A DNA stretch of 64,000 bases from Bin87 sp034428455. Its GTDB lineage: Bacteria; Chloroflexota; Dehalococcoidia; Lucifugimonadales; UBA3495. The notes under the pieces were generated by a model, which made no database searches, was not told where the DNA came from, and saw only the letters and a program-made list of their open reading frames with translations. Shown here piece by piece: positions 43,987 to 51,929 of the stretch. Location: positions 89,748 to 153,747 of the forward strand of contig DAOUHZ010000147.1 in the NCBI GenBank assembly GCA_034428455.1, in the 5' to 3' direction. Position numbers and translations under genes: made by a program. Positions within the stretch are counted from its first letter, which is position 1. Each line of letters begins with the position of its first letter.

Positions 43987-45531
43987 ATGGGTCGCAACAA
44001 ACGACGGAACGATCGTGGATTCTGGCCGGCGATGCGGCTGTACACCACGGCATTGACTACAGCGCGGCGGGCCGGGCTGGGGCCGGAGGACGTCGTGGTG
44101 GCCGGCGTTTCCGGCGGCCCCGATTCCTGCGCTCTGATGCGAGTGCTCAGGATAGCCGCCAGGGACACACGCTTCGGCTTCAAGGTTCAGCCGGCCCACC
44201 TGATGCACGACTTCCGAGGTCAGGAAACCTACGACGACGCTGACTTTGTCCGGCGTATGTGGCCGGACTGTGTCATCGCAAAAGTGGACGTGGCCGCTTA
44301 TCAACGCGAGAACGGAGTCAGCTCCTTCGAACAGGCAGCCCGGGACGTTCGCTACGAGTTCCTGGGCCGGGTGGCTCGCCGGGTCGGAGCGAGGCTCGTG
44401 GCTGTGGGTCACACCGGCGACGACCTGGCCGAGACCGTGCTGCTCCACGTGGCGCGCGGCAGCGGCCTGCACGGTCTGCGCGGCATGAGCGAACTCGACC
44501 CGTGGCCGTACCCGACCTCCCGAACCGGCGACCGCTCGCTCGATGCCGATTTGCAGGTTTGGCGGCCGCTCATTGAGCTCACCAGGCGCCACACCATTTC
44601 GTACTGCAGGAACTACGGCATCGACTACCGGGACGACAGCACCAACTACATGCGCGACTTCGCGCGCAATCGTGTCCGCCTGGACATCATGCCCGCCTTG
44701 AAAGAGCAGTTGAACCCGCGGATCGCTGACGCTTTGGGCCGGATTTCCCGCACCGCGGCGGCGCAAGTCGACTACATGGAGGAGCAGGCCAACCTCCTTT
44801 GGCCCCAAGTGGTCCCAGAGCCCGCGCCCGATTCCGGCGCCCTGCGCCTGGACCGGAATGGACTCGCGGAAACACACCCGGCCCTCCGGCACATGATACT
44901 GCGCCGCGCCTGGATTGCCGTAACCGGACACGAACACCGTCTCACCGAGCGGCACCTGGCGGCTATGTCCGATGCCGCCTCTGACCCTGGTTCGGGCAAG
45001 GTCATCCAACTACCCCGCGGTTTCCGGTTTGTCGCAGACGCCCGATGGGCCACCCTCAGCGGTCCCGATCAGAGCGACGACTGTCCGTACCCCGAGCCTG
45101 TACGTGAGTTTCGGCTCACCCTCCCTTGGGGACCCATCGCCGTCGCCATCACCCGGCGCGACGGTTGGGAAGTGTCGGCCGAGTCCGTGCGAGTTGGTCC
45201 CGCAACCTCCCTGGACACCGGAAACGCGCTGACGGCCTACCTTTCTTCGGGGGCGCTGGCGGAAGGCGCAACCGTGCGAACCTGGCAACCCGGCGACCGT
45301 ATGCAACCGCTGGGAATGACCGGCACCCGCAAGCTTCAGGACATTTTCACCGATGCCCGGATCCCCCGGCATTGGCGCGAGCGGATGCCGCTGGTGGTCA
45401 CTCCTCGAGGCATAGCGTGGATCGTCGGGAGCCGTATCGCCGATTGGGCCGCCGTGCGCCCGGAAACGGACGAGGTTGCCGCCACTTTCATCCGGTTCGA
45501 TCCCCAACCTAGAAGCGCCGATTCCTCCTGA
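43987..45531 (+). CDS. tilS: tRNA(Ile)-lysidine synthetase TilS
   Basis: TilS ligates lysine to C34 of the AUA-reading tRNA-Ile. The 514-residue protein has the PP-loop VAGVSGGPDSCALMRVL and the N-terminal synthase domain features GHTGDDLAETVLLHVARGSGLHGLRGM and RDDSTNYMRDFARNRVR. A linker and the C-terminal TilS_C domain follow (VRTWQPGDRMQPLGMTGTRKLQDIFTDARIPRHWRERMPLV). The phosphatase stop is 13 bases upstream. A longer in-frame start overlaps the phosphatase and was not used. hpt and ftsH, often next to tilS, are absent. Confidence 0.94.
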   Translation: MGRNKRRNDRGFWPAMRLYTTALTTARRAGLGPEDVVVAGVSGGPDSCALMRVLRIAARDTRFGFKVQPAHLMHDFRGQETYDDADFVRRMWPDCVIAKVDVAAYQRENGVSSFEQAARDVRYEFLGRVARRVGARLVAVGHTGDDLAETVLLHVARGSGLHGLRGMSELDPWPYPTSRTGDRSLDADLQVWRPLIELTRRHTISYCRNYGIDYRDDSTNYMRDFARNRVRLDIMPALKEQLNPRIADALGRISRTAAAQVDYMEEQANLLWPQVVPEPAPDSGALRLDRNGLAETHPALRHMILRRAWIAVTGHEHRLTERHLAAMSDAASDPGSGKVIQLPRGFRFVADARWATLSGPDQSDDCPYPEPVREFRLTLPWGPIAVAITRRDGWEVSAESVRVGPATSLDTGNALTAYLSSGALAEGATVRTWQPGDRMQPLGMTGTRKLQDIFTDARIPRHWRERMPLVVTPRGIAWIVGSRIADWAAVRPETDEVAATFIRFDPQPRSADSS

Positions 45532-45667
45532 GGCGCATCGGCAAACCAGCGCCGGCCTCGATTTTGACAAGGAGACCACGGCTGACGGGGTGTGTGTCCG
45601 TGTCGCGCGGCGCATGATCCCCCTGATTTAATCCCGCATTCCGCGGTTCGACGAAATTGCTATTGTG

Positions 45668-45673
45668 TAAAAT
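45668..45673 (+). promoter_or_regulatory. Possible -10 box of the carboxyltransferase gene
   Basis: TAAAAT lies about 95 bases before the GTG start, with TTCGAC 15 bp upstream as a poor -35 candidate. The rest of the 238-base space between tilS and this gene shows nothing recognisable. Confidence 0.3.
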
Positions 45674-45769
45674 AGAGATGTAACTGGAACGGCCTTAGGG
45701 TACGCAAAAACCTACTGAATTCGCCTCGCACAGCCATCAGATTTTTCGGCAACTAAAGGAGGGGTTTAG

Positions 45770-47614
45770 GTGCCGGTTCGCAACCTGACCAATTTCCTGG
45801 TGCACCTCTTCAGCGACGGGGACGAGCTGGAGGAGATGTACTTGTCTGCAGTGCATGACCATTGCCTGTACTGCCACGAACCGATCAGCGATTCAAAAGC
45901 CTACCTCGATTACCGGGTCTGCCCGTTCTGCCGTTTCCACTACACACTGTCGGCCCGTGAACGGATCGAGCTGCTGGCAGATCGCCGCACTTTTCGCGAG
46001 CACAACCGCTACGTGCGCTCCGTCGCGCCGTTGGCGTTCTCAAACCGCACCTCCTACGACGATCAGCTCACGCAGAGCCAGGACCGCACCGGCCTGACCG
46101 AAGCCGCAGTCACCGGAACCTGCAAAATCGACGGCCGGAACGTGATGCTTGTCGTCCTGGACTACGGCTTCATGGGCGGCAGCATGAGCAGCGTGGTTGG
46201 CGAAAAGGTCGCCCTGGCTTTCGAACACGCCGCCCGTCGGGACCTTCCCGTGGTCGCGTTGGTCACCGGCGGTGGAACCCGGACCCAGGAGGGCGTCCTG
46301 TCGCTGATGCAGATGGCCAAGACCGTCACCGCCGCAAACAAACTCCGGGAAGCGTCCCTACCGTTTATCGCCGTGCTGGCCAATCCTTCCACGGGACAGG
46401 CCTACGGCAGCTTCGCAAACCTTGCTGACGTAATCATCGCCGAACCCGGATCGGTGGTAGGTCTTTCCCCCATCCGCACCATGATTGAAGCCACCGAACG
46501 GCAGGTCCCGCCCGACGTCCACACGGCCGAATACCACCTTCGCCGGGGCCTTCTGGACAACGTGGTCGACCGCGAGCAACTGCAACCAAGGGTCAGCCAA
46601 TTGCTGGCCCTGCTGGCAGAGCCGGAAGCGATCCGCCTGGGCCGCCGCGCCGTCTCCCGCCTGCAAGCTCAGGCCGCCGAGGACACCGAGACGTGGGAAT
46701 CGGTGGAGGCTGCCACGCATGACGAGCGGCCCGATGCCCTCTATTACATGCGCCACATCCTTGACGACTTCTTCGAGATTTGCGGCGACCGGGTCAGCAG
46801 CGACGACCGCACCGTGGTAGGCGGCATCGGCCTGCTGCGCGGACATCCCGTCGCCGTCATCGGACAGCAGCGGATCCACTCCCACGATACCGACCGCAGC
46901 CGGTACCACGTCCACCCGGACGGGCTGCGCAAAGCGCAACGCATTATCAGCTTGGCTGCCAGGTTTAGCCTGCCCCTGATCACCTTGATCGATTCCCAGG
47001 GCGCTGATCCCCGGCTCGAATCCGAGGAACACGGTGTGGGCAACGCAATCGCCCGCAGCCTGTCAATGATGATCGAGGCGGAAACCCCCGTCGTTTCCGT
47101 GATCATCGGCGAGGCCGGCAACGAGGCAGCCCTGGCGTTGAGCCTTTCCGACCGCATCCTGATGCAGCAGTACGCGATCTACTCGCCGATTTCGCTGCAC
47201 CACGCGGTCGGCGGACCTCGGCGCGAACGTTACCTCACTCGCGAGTCCGCTGAAGCGCTCATGCTCACGGCCCGAGACTGCCAGGAACTTGGCATCATCG
47301 ACCAGGTAGTGCCCGAACCCCCGGGGGGCGCCCACCTCGACCCGCGTCAGGCCGTGGAAGGGCTGGAATATTCCATCTACAAGCATCTGGCCGAAGCCAG
47401 CCGCGTTTCCACCGGCAAGCTCGTCAAGCAACGGTACCGGAAGTTCCGCCAGATGGGCGAACTCAACCCCTTCGCTCAGGAAGCCATCCAACAGGAGGTT
47501 GCGTCGCTCCTCAGGATGCACGCCATCGACGCCCCGCAGCCGATGGAATTAGTCGCGCCGGCATTCGGTTCCCCGCCGGCGCTGGATGAAGGGATCGAGC
47601 GACAGGCTTCCTAG
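45770..47614 (+). CDS. Fused AccD-AccA carboxyltransferase (acetyl-CoA carboxylase-like) with divergent motifs
   Basis: One 614-residue chain joins a beta-type half (about 1-310) and an alpha-type half (about 320-600). The beta half has a complete zinc ribbon, C32-x2-C35 and C51-x2-C54, and GFMGGSMSSVVGEK. The alpha half has GDRVSSDDRTVVGGIGLLRGHPVAVIG. Canonical acetyl-CoA carboxylase carboxyltransferase makes malonyl-CoA from carboxybiotin. Here several catalytic motifs are altered: TGGGTRTQE at 166-174 against SGGARMQE, DSQGADP at 408 against DTPGAYPG, and GEAGNEAAL at 447-455 against GEGGSGGAL. Substrate or activity may therefore differ. The start is GTG with AAAGGAGGGG upstream. No biotin carrier or carboxylase gene is nearby. 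Confidence 0.88.
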   Translation: MPVRNLTNFLVHLFSDGDELEEMYLSAVHDHCLYCHEPISDSKAYLDYRVCPFCRFHYTLSARERIELLADRRTFREHNRYVRSVAPLAFSNRTSYDDQLTQSQDRTGLTEAAVTGTCKIDGRNVMLVVLDYGFMGGSMSSVVGEKVALAFEHAARRDLPVVALVTGGGTRTQEGVLSLMQMAKTVTAANKLREASLPFIAVLANPSTGQAYGSFANLADVIIAEPGSVVGLSPIRTMIEATERQVPPDVHTAEYHLRRGLLDNVVDREQLQPRVSQLLALLAEPEAIRLGRRAVSRLQAQAAEDTETWESVEAATHDERPDALYYMRHILDDFFEICGDRVSSDDRTVVGGIGLLRGHPVAVIGQQRIHSHDTDRSRYHVHPDGLRKAQRIISLAARFSLPLITLIDSQGADPRLESEEHGVGNAIARSLSMMIEAETPVVSVIIGEAGNEAALALSLSDRILMQQYAIYSPISLHHAVGGPRRERYLTRESAEALMLTARDCQELGIIDQVVPEPPGGAHLDPRQAVEGLEYSIYKHLAEASRVSTGKLVKQRYRKFRQMGELNPFAQEAIQQEVASLLRMHAIDAPQPMELVAPAFGSPPALDEGIERQAS

Positions 47615-47627
47615 CCGCTATTTCAGG

Positions 47628-48449
47628 TTACGCCTCGCGGCCGTGGGCCTTGAGGCTCCGTCGCAGTTCGTCGGCCACGGAGGCGTACTCGCCGCTGACC
47701 GAATCGTCCACCAGCACCGTCGGCCGGCTGGTGTCCCGGTATGACGAGTTGAGGGACATGCTGCCCAGGAACGGCGCGTCGATGTCTTCAGCCAACTGCC
47801 GTCCGGCGCCCTCTCCAAAGATGTCACCGGCGTAGTTCTCGACGATCCCCACCACGTTCAGGTTCAGCTTGCGGATCATGTTGATGCACCGCTTGGCGTC
47901 GATGATCGCCAGGTCCTGCGGCGTGCTCACCACCACGAACCCGTCCATGGGAAGCGTCTGCATCACTGTCAACGGGGAGTCGGACGTGCCCGGCGGCAGG
48001 TCCACGATCAGGTAATCCAACTCTCCCCAATCCGTCGCCTGGAGAAACTGGTTAATGGCGTTGTGGATCATCGGCCCCCGCCAGATGATCGCCTCGTCCT
48101 CGTTCTCCTGGAAGAACGCCATGGAGACCACCTTGACGCCGTGCCCTTCTGCCGGGCTGATCTGCCCGTCGCGATAATCGGGCTTGTCCGTGATGCCCAT
48201 CACCCGGGTCACGTTGGGACAGTCGATGTCCACATCCAGCAGCCCCACGCGCTCGCCTTGCTTGGCTAGGATGGTCGCTAGGTTGCAGGCCACCGTGGTC
48301 TTGCCCACGCCGCCCTTGCCGCTGTACACGCCGATCTTCGTTCGAACCGAGGCCAGGCGATCCGTGATCTGGCGCTTCTGTTCCCATTGCCTTCGGATCT
48401 GTTCCAGGCGGGCGTTCTGCTGGGCGTTGGGCTGCTGTGGGGTTGCCAT
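47628..48449 (-). CDS. mrp: Mrp/NBP35-family Fe-S carrier ATPase
   Basis: The 273-residue protein has the deviant Walker A SGKGGVGKTTVACNLA and LLDVDIDCPNVTRVMG. It also has DYLIVDLPPGTSDSPLTVMQ and the later VENYAGDIFG, in which the CxxC pair of many Mrp proteins is missing. Mrp/ApbC ATPases bind and transfer [4Fe-4S] clusters. The missing cysteines mean cluster binding may rely on other residues. The N-terminal DUF59 domain often fused to Mrp is absent here. It is encoded as a separate gene immediately upstream, 48 bases away. Confidence 0.9.
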   Translation of the reverse strand: MATPQQPNAQQNARLEQIRRQWEQKRQITDRLASVRTKIGVYSGKGGVGKTTVACNLATILAKQGERVGLLDVDIDCPNVTRVMGITDKPDYRDGQISPAEGHGVKVVSMAFFQENEDEAIIWRGPMIHNAINQFLQATDWGELDYLIVDLPPGTSDSPLTVMQTLPMDGFVVVSTPQDLAIIDAKRCINMIRKLNLNVVGIVENYAGDIFGEGAGRQLAEDIDAPFLGSMSLNSSYRDTSRPTVLVDDSVSGEYASVADELRRSLKAHGREA

Positions 48450-48497
48450 CGTAGGGCTGTTCTCCGTATCCGGGCGATCCCGGGCGTGCCAAAGGGG

Positions 48498-48806
48498 TTA
48501 GATGCCCAGCATGTTGCGGGCTTCCTCGCTGATAAGGTCAGGAGACCACGGCGGATCGAAAGTCAGCTCAATGTTGACCTCTTCAACCCCTTCCACGTCC
48601 TGCACCGCCCACTCGGCCTGTTGGGCGATGTGCGGGCCCATGCCACAGCCGGGGAACGTCAGCGTCATCTGCACGAACACGTCGTTGGCGTCGCTGACCT
48701 GCACGTCGTAGATCAAGCCCAGGTCCACCACGTTCACCGGTATTTCCGGGTCGTACACCGTGCGGAGCGCCTCGTAAACTTCATCGCGATTCACGGTTGC
48801 CGGCAT
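48498..48806 (-). CDS. MIP18/DUF59 family (SufT/PaaD-like) iron-sulfur maturation protein
   Basis: The 102-residue protein begins MPATVNRDEVYEALRTVYDPEIPVNVVDLGLIYDV, the DUF59 signature DPEIPxNxVDLGLIY. It has the conserved Cys in LTFPGCGMGPHIA and a C-terminal VNIELTFDPPWSPDLISEEAR. These proteins help load Fe-S clusters onto targets. With mrp next door, the pair equals the common DUF59-Mrp fusion in two pieces. AAGGAG precedes the chosen ATG. An in-frame extension of 126 bases has no supporting site. Confidence 0.93.
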   Translation of the reverse strand: MPATVNRDEVYEALRTVYDPEIPVNVVDLGLIYDVQVSDANDVFVQMTLTFPGCGMGPHIAQQAEWAVQDVEGVEEVNIELTFDPPWSPDLISEEARNMLGI

Positions 48807-48840
48807 GGCTATTCTCCTTCCAGGTGGGTATCTCATCGCC

Positions 48841-48846
48841 ATTATA
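48841..48846 (-). promoter_or_regulatory. TATAAT box of the DUF59-mrp operon
   Basis: TATAAT on the minus strand lies 35 bases upstream of the DUF59 gene. No convincing -35 box is seen. Confidence 0.4.
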
Positions 48847-48977
48847 GCCCAAATCGGTTCCCGATGCGTTCCGGGCTCGTTGCCTGACGCATCTCCCGGT
48901 GTATGATGCGCGACAACACGGAACACTGCCACCGGACGTCGGCCCGGGTACGACGCCGGCCAGGAGGGAGCGCAAAA

Positions 48978-50537
48978 ATGGTTGATTTGCTATTTGCCAG
49001 CGGCACGGTGATCGACGGCACTGGATCTCCCGGCTATCGGGCCAGCGTTGGCGTCACCGGCGACACCATCCAGGTTATAGCCGGCGATACCTCGGCGGTG
49101 GACGCCGGCCGTACCATCGACGCCAGCGGCTACGTGATTTGCCCCGGCTTCATCGATATGCACTCTCATTCCGACCTGAAGCTGCTCACCGACCCCGACC
49201 ATCAGCCCAAGATCCGCCAGGGCGTAACCACGGAGGCCCTAGGCATGGACGGCCTGTCCTATGCGCCCACCACTCCGCGTGCCCTGGAACAGCTCCTGGT
49301 GTACCTGGCGGCGGTGAACGGCGCGCCCCCCGATGTACGCTGGAGCAGCGTAGCCGACTTCCTCGCGCTCTTCGACGGCAACTCCACCTGCAACGTTGTC
49401 CACATGGTCCCCCACGCCGCCATCCGCGTCGCCGCCATGGGCTGGTCGTCACGCCTGCCCACCGACGCCGAGATGGACACCATGCGCGATCTCACCCGGC
49501 AAGGGATGCGGGACGGCGCGTTCGGGTTCACCTCCGGGCTCACCTACGCGCCCGGCGCCTACAGCGACACTAGCGAACTCGCTGCCATCGCCGCCGTAGC
49601 CGCCGAAGAGGGCGGCTTCTACTGCACCCATGCCCGCTACACTCTGGGCGACCGCCTTCTCGATCCCTTTCGAGAATCTGTCGAGATCGGCCGGCGATCC
49701 GGCGCTCCCGTCCACATCTCCCATTACCACAGCCCCGTGGCCGGCCTCGGCGCTCAGATGACCGCCCTGGTCGACGACGCCCACAACCGCGATCAGGACG
49801 TCACCTTCGACCAATATCCCTACCCGGCGGCCAGCACCATCCTCCACTCGTTGCTGCCTTACTGGGTCCACGCCGGCGGACCCCAGGCGCTGATGACCAG
49901 GCTGGCCGATCCTAACGTGCGCGACCTGATGATTCGGGCCGTCGAGCCCCAGTGGGGCGGCCAGACTTTGGACAACTACATTTTCGCCCACATCGCCTCG
50001 GACAAAAACAAGGAGTGGGAAGGCCGGTCTTTGGAGGACCTGGCGGCGCACCGGGGCGGGCGGATGGTTGACGCCGTCTGCGACCTGCTGTTGGAGGAAG
50101 ACCTCCAGGTTGCCTTCGTCGCCCGGACTGGCAACCTTGAGAACATCCGCGAAATCGCGTCTCACCCGGCCCAGATGATAGGCACCGACGCCATCCTCAC
50201 CGGCGGCCGGCCCAACCCTCGCACCTACGGAACGTATCCCTATGTGCTGGCACAATTTGTGCGCGGCGAAGGTCTGTTCTCCCTGGAAGAGGCTATCCGG
50301 AAGATGACCGGAGCGCCTGCTCAACGTCTTGGCATATCTGACCGCGGCGTCATCCGAGACGGCGCCAAGGCCGACCTGGTCTTGTTCGACCCGTCCGGCG
50401 TCGACACCCCGGCCACTTTCGACGACCCGCTGCAGTTCCCTGTCGGCATCGACTACGTAGCCGTCAACGGCTCCCTGGTCATCGACAGCGGCCAGCACAC
50501 CGGCGCGAGGCCGGGACGGGCGCTGCGGAGTCGGTAA
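48978..50537 (+). CDS. N-acyl-D-amino-acid deacylase family amidohydrolase
   Basis: The 519-residue protein follows the D-aminoacylase layout: LLFASGTVIDGTGSPGYRASVGV, the metal-binding H62-x-H64 in GFIDMHSHSD, and GFTSGLTYAPGAYSDTSEL. FYCTHARYT, HISHYHSP and a C-terminal KADLVLFDP strand follow. Family members hydrolyse N-acyl-D-amino acids or related amides with one or two zincs. The usual GNCGFS, whose Cys bridges the metals in characterised D-aminoacylases, reads GMDGLS here (Asp at 91), so the metal site and substrate may differ. AGGAGG precedes the ATG. It is monocistronic. Confidence 0.87.
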   Translation: MVDLLFASGTVIDGTGSPGYRASVGVTGDTIQVIAGDTSAVDAGRTIDASGYVICPGFIDMHSHSDLKLLTDPDHQPKIRQGVTTEALGMDGLSYAPTTPRALEQLLVYLAAVNGAPPDVRWSSVADFLALFDGNSTCNVVHMVPHAAIRVAAMGWSSRLPTDAEMDTMRDLTRQGMRDGAFGFTSGLTYAPGAYSDTSELAAIAAVAAEEGGFYCTHARYTLGDRLLDPFRESVEIGRRSGAPVHISHYHSPVAGLGAQMTALVDDAHNRDQDVTFDQYPYPAASTILHSLLPYWVHAGGPQALMTRLADPNVRDLMIRAVEPQWGGQTLDNYIFAHIASDKNKEWEGRSLEDLAAHRGGRMVDAVCDLLLEEDLQVAFVARTGNLENIREIASHPAQMIGTDAILTGGRPNPRTYGTYPYVLAQFVRGEGLFSLEEAIRKMTGAPAQRLGISDRGVIRDGAKADLVLFDPSGVDTPATFDDPLQFPVGIDYVAVNGSLVIDSGQHTGARPGRALRSR

Positions 50538-50559
50538 GCCATAGTGTGGGCGAAATCAA

Positions 50560-50991
50560 TCAGTGCAGAGGGTTGTGCCATCGCAAACCGGGGAATCGGC
50601 CAAAATCTGCATCGTTCGAATGCACTTGCGCACCTTGTTCCATAGCCAAAGCGGCGATATGGGCATCGGGAACCAAGTTGGCGCCGACTCCAGCCGCAGC
50701 AAGGTTTTGTTGCAGGAGTGCGAGATGCTCCGGGCCAGGATCAAGCGGTTTGATATGGTCACAGCGCAGCCAATCCCGAACACACCCAACCGCCTGCTCC
50801 ATTGTCAGTGGGTATGCCATTATCCCAGGATGAGTAGTCACCCTGATAAATCCAACTATGACAAGCCATGGCAGGCTAACCTGCTCCGTTCCGTTAACTA
50901 GCCCACTCCACCAACTCCGCGCCGCGGTGTGGTGTTGGTGATCGCCGTCGTTGTACGTATACACCAAGAGATTGACGTCCGGTACTATCAT
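50560..50991 (-). CDS. PIN-domain ribonuclease toxin (VapC family)
   Basis: The 143-residue protein begins MIVPDVNLLVYTYN, with the first PIN Asp at D5. It has VPDAHIAALAMEQGAQVHSNDADFGRFPGL, with the later acidic pair. The second-motif Glu of many VapCs is replaced in the LVIVGFIRVTTHP segment, as in the VapC subfamily with W/F-x-R-x-T-T. PIN toxins cleave RNA, commonly tRNA or rRNA. Its ATG overlaps the upstream gene's stop (ATGA), the classic toxin-antitoxin junction. GC is lower by eye than average. Confidence 0.88.
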   Translation of the reverse strand: MIVPDVNLLVYTYNDGDHQHHTAARSWWSGLVNGTEQVSLPWLVIVGFIRVTTHPGIMAYPLTMEQAVGCVRDWLRCDHIKPLDPGPEHLALLQQNLAAAGVGANLVPDAHIAALAMEQGAQVHSNDADFGRFPGLRWHNPLH

Positions 50992-51752
50992 TGCGGCCTT
51001 TCCCGTTTAGCCAGAAACTCCACCACGTCAAGATCGCCGATGAGGTGATTGAGCTTCAGCGGGTCAACGCCGGGCGCATAGCCGGCATGATGGGGAACGA
51101 CTGGGAACGGCCGTTCCTCTGGAGACTGAACATCATCAAAGAGATGCGCCGGCACCCTTGGTTGTGGAGGTGCCTTGCGCTCAGCCAACAACCGTCGGTA
51201 GTGTTCCTCGCGCCGCTGGCAAACCAGTTTCCACACCGCGCCGGTGTATTCCAGCCAAGCAGTCATGTACTCCCGCTCGGCAGTTGCATAGTCGATGCCT
51301 CCACGCTCATCGCAGAGCCAATCGAGAAAATGGTCGCCCAGTCGTTGCATGCGTTGGTGGAGCTCCCTACGCCGCTCCGCGAAATCCTTCACTCCGGATG
51401 GGGTGGGCGGTGGGACTTCCCAAACAGGCCTGTTTTGCTTTTGGATAACATCTTGCCTGTGGTGGAGATGCTCCCAATCTTCCAAGTTTGCCGCTTTCGT
51501 CCAAGATTCAGCGTCTTCATAACCGAGGGCTTTCCAATCCACTTCAATCACCGACAGGAACTCCTTTTCTTGTTCCCACACCATTTCAATTGCCTCTTGA
51601 ATTTCGCCATCGTCAAGTCGGGCCAACATTCGCTCGTGGCTCGCAGCTTTGGCTTCTAGGGCTTCACGGCAGATCTGCGAGATGTTCAGCTCCGGCTTCA
51701 GCGGCTCCAGCCTCTTCATCAAGTCGTTGGGGATGTTGATCCCAATGCGCAT
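50988..51752 (-). CDS. Long ribbon-helix-helix protein, probable antitoxin of the VapC toxin
   Basis: The 254-residue protein begins MRIGINIPNDLMKRLEPLKPELNISQICREALE, a ribbon-helix-helix DNA-binding pattern (strand, then two helices). The following 200 residues are helical and Trp/Glu-rich (WEQEKEFLSVIEVDWKALGYEDAESW), with no known domain. Ordinary VapB antitoxins are about 70-90 residues, so this one is about three times longer. GGAGG lies 4 bases before the chosen ATG. A palindrome of four GTATG half-sites lies just upstream and is a likely autoregulatory operator. Confidence 0.75.
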   Translation of the reverse strand: MRIGINIPNDLMKRLEPLKPELNISQICREALEAKAASHERMLARLDDGEIQEAIEMVWEQEKEFLSVIEVDWKALGYEDAESWTKAANLEDWEHLHHRQDVIQKQNRPVWEVPPPTPSGVKDFAERRRELHQRMQRLGDHFLDWLCDERGGIDYATAEREYMTAWLEYTGAVWKLVCQRREEHYRRLLAERKAPPQPRVPAHLFDDVQSPEERPFPVVPHHAGYAPGVDPLKLNHLIGDLDVVEFLAKRERPQ

Positions 51753-51773
51753 TTTGACCTCCATCGAGCAATC

Positions 51774-51808
51774 GTATGGCGTATGTCGTGATTAAGCATA
51801 CAACATAC
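51774..51808 (-). promoter_or_regulatory. Palindromic operator of the vapBC-like pair (four GTATG half-sites)
   Basis: GTATG occurs at 51774 and 51781, and its exact reverse complement CATAC at 51797 and 51804. The within-pair spacing is 2 bp on each side and an 11-bp centre separates the pairs. The array is perfectly symmetric and begins 22 bases upstream of the RHH gene start, as expected for cooperative binding of ribbon-helix-helix dimers. Confidence 0.72.
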
Positions 51809-51839
51809 AATCGGAGACGTCGATCTCTTCCAACTCCGG

Positions 51840-51868
51840 TTGCCCCATCCCGCCCCATCCGGCATAAT
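51840..51868 (+). promoter_or_regulatory. Promoter of the acyl-CoA dehydrogenase pair
   Basis: TTGCCC (51840-51845), a 17-bp spacer and CATAAT (51863-51868) lie 62 bases before the start of the first dehydrogenase. Confidence 0.45.
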
Positions 51869-51929
51869 TGCCGACTAATTCCCGGAACACTCCGGCCGGG
51901 CGGCGTCCCGGCCTTTTTCGAGGCATGCC

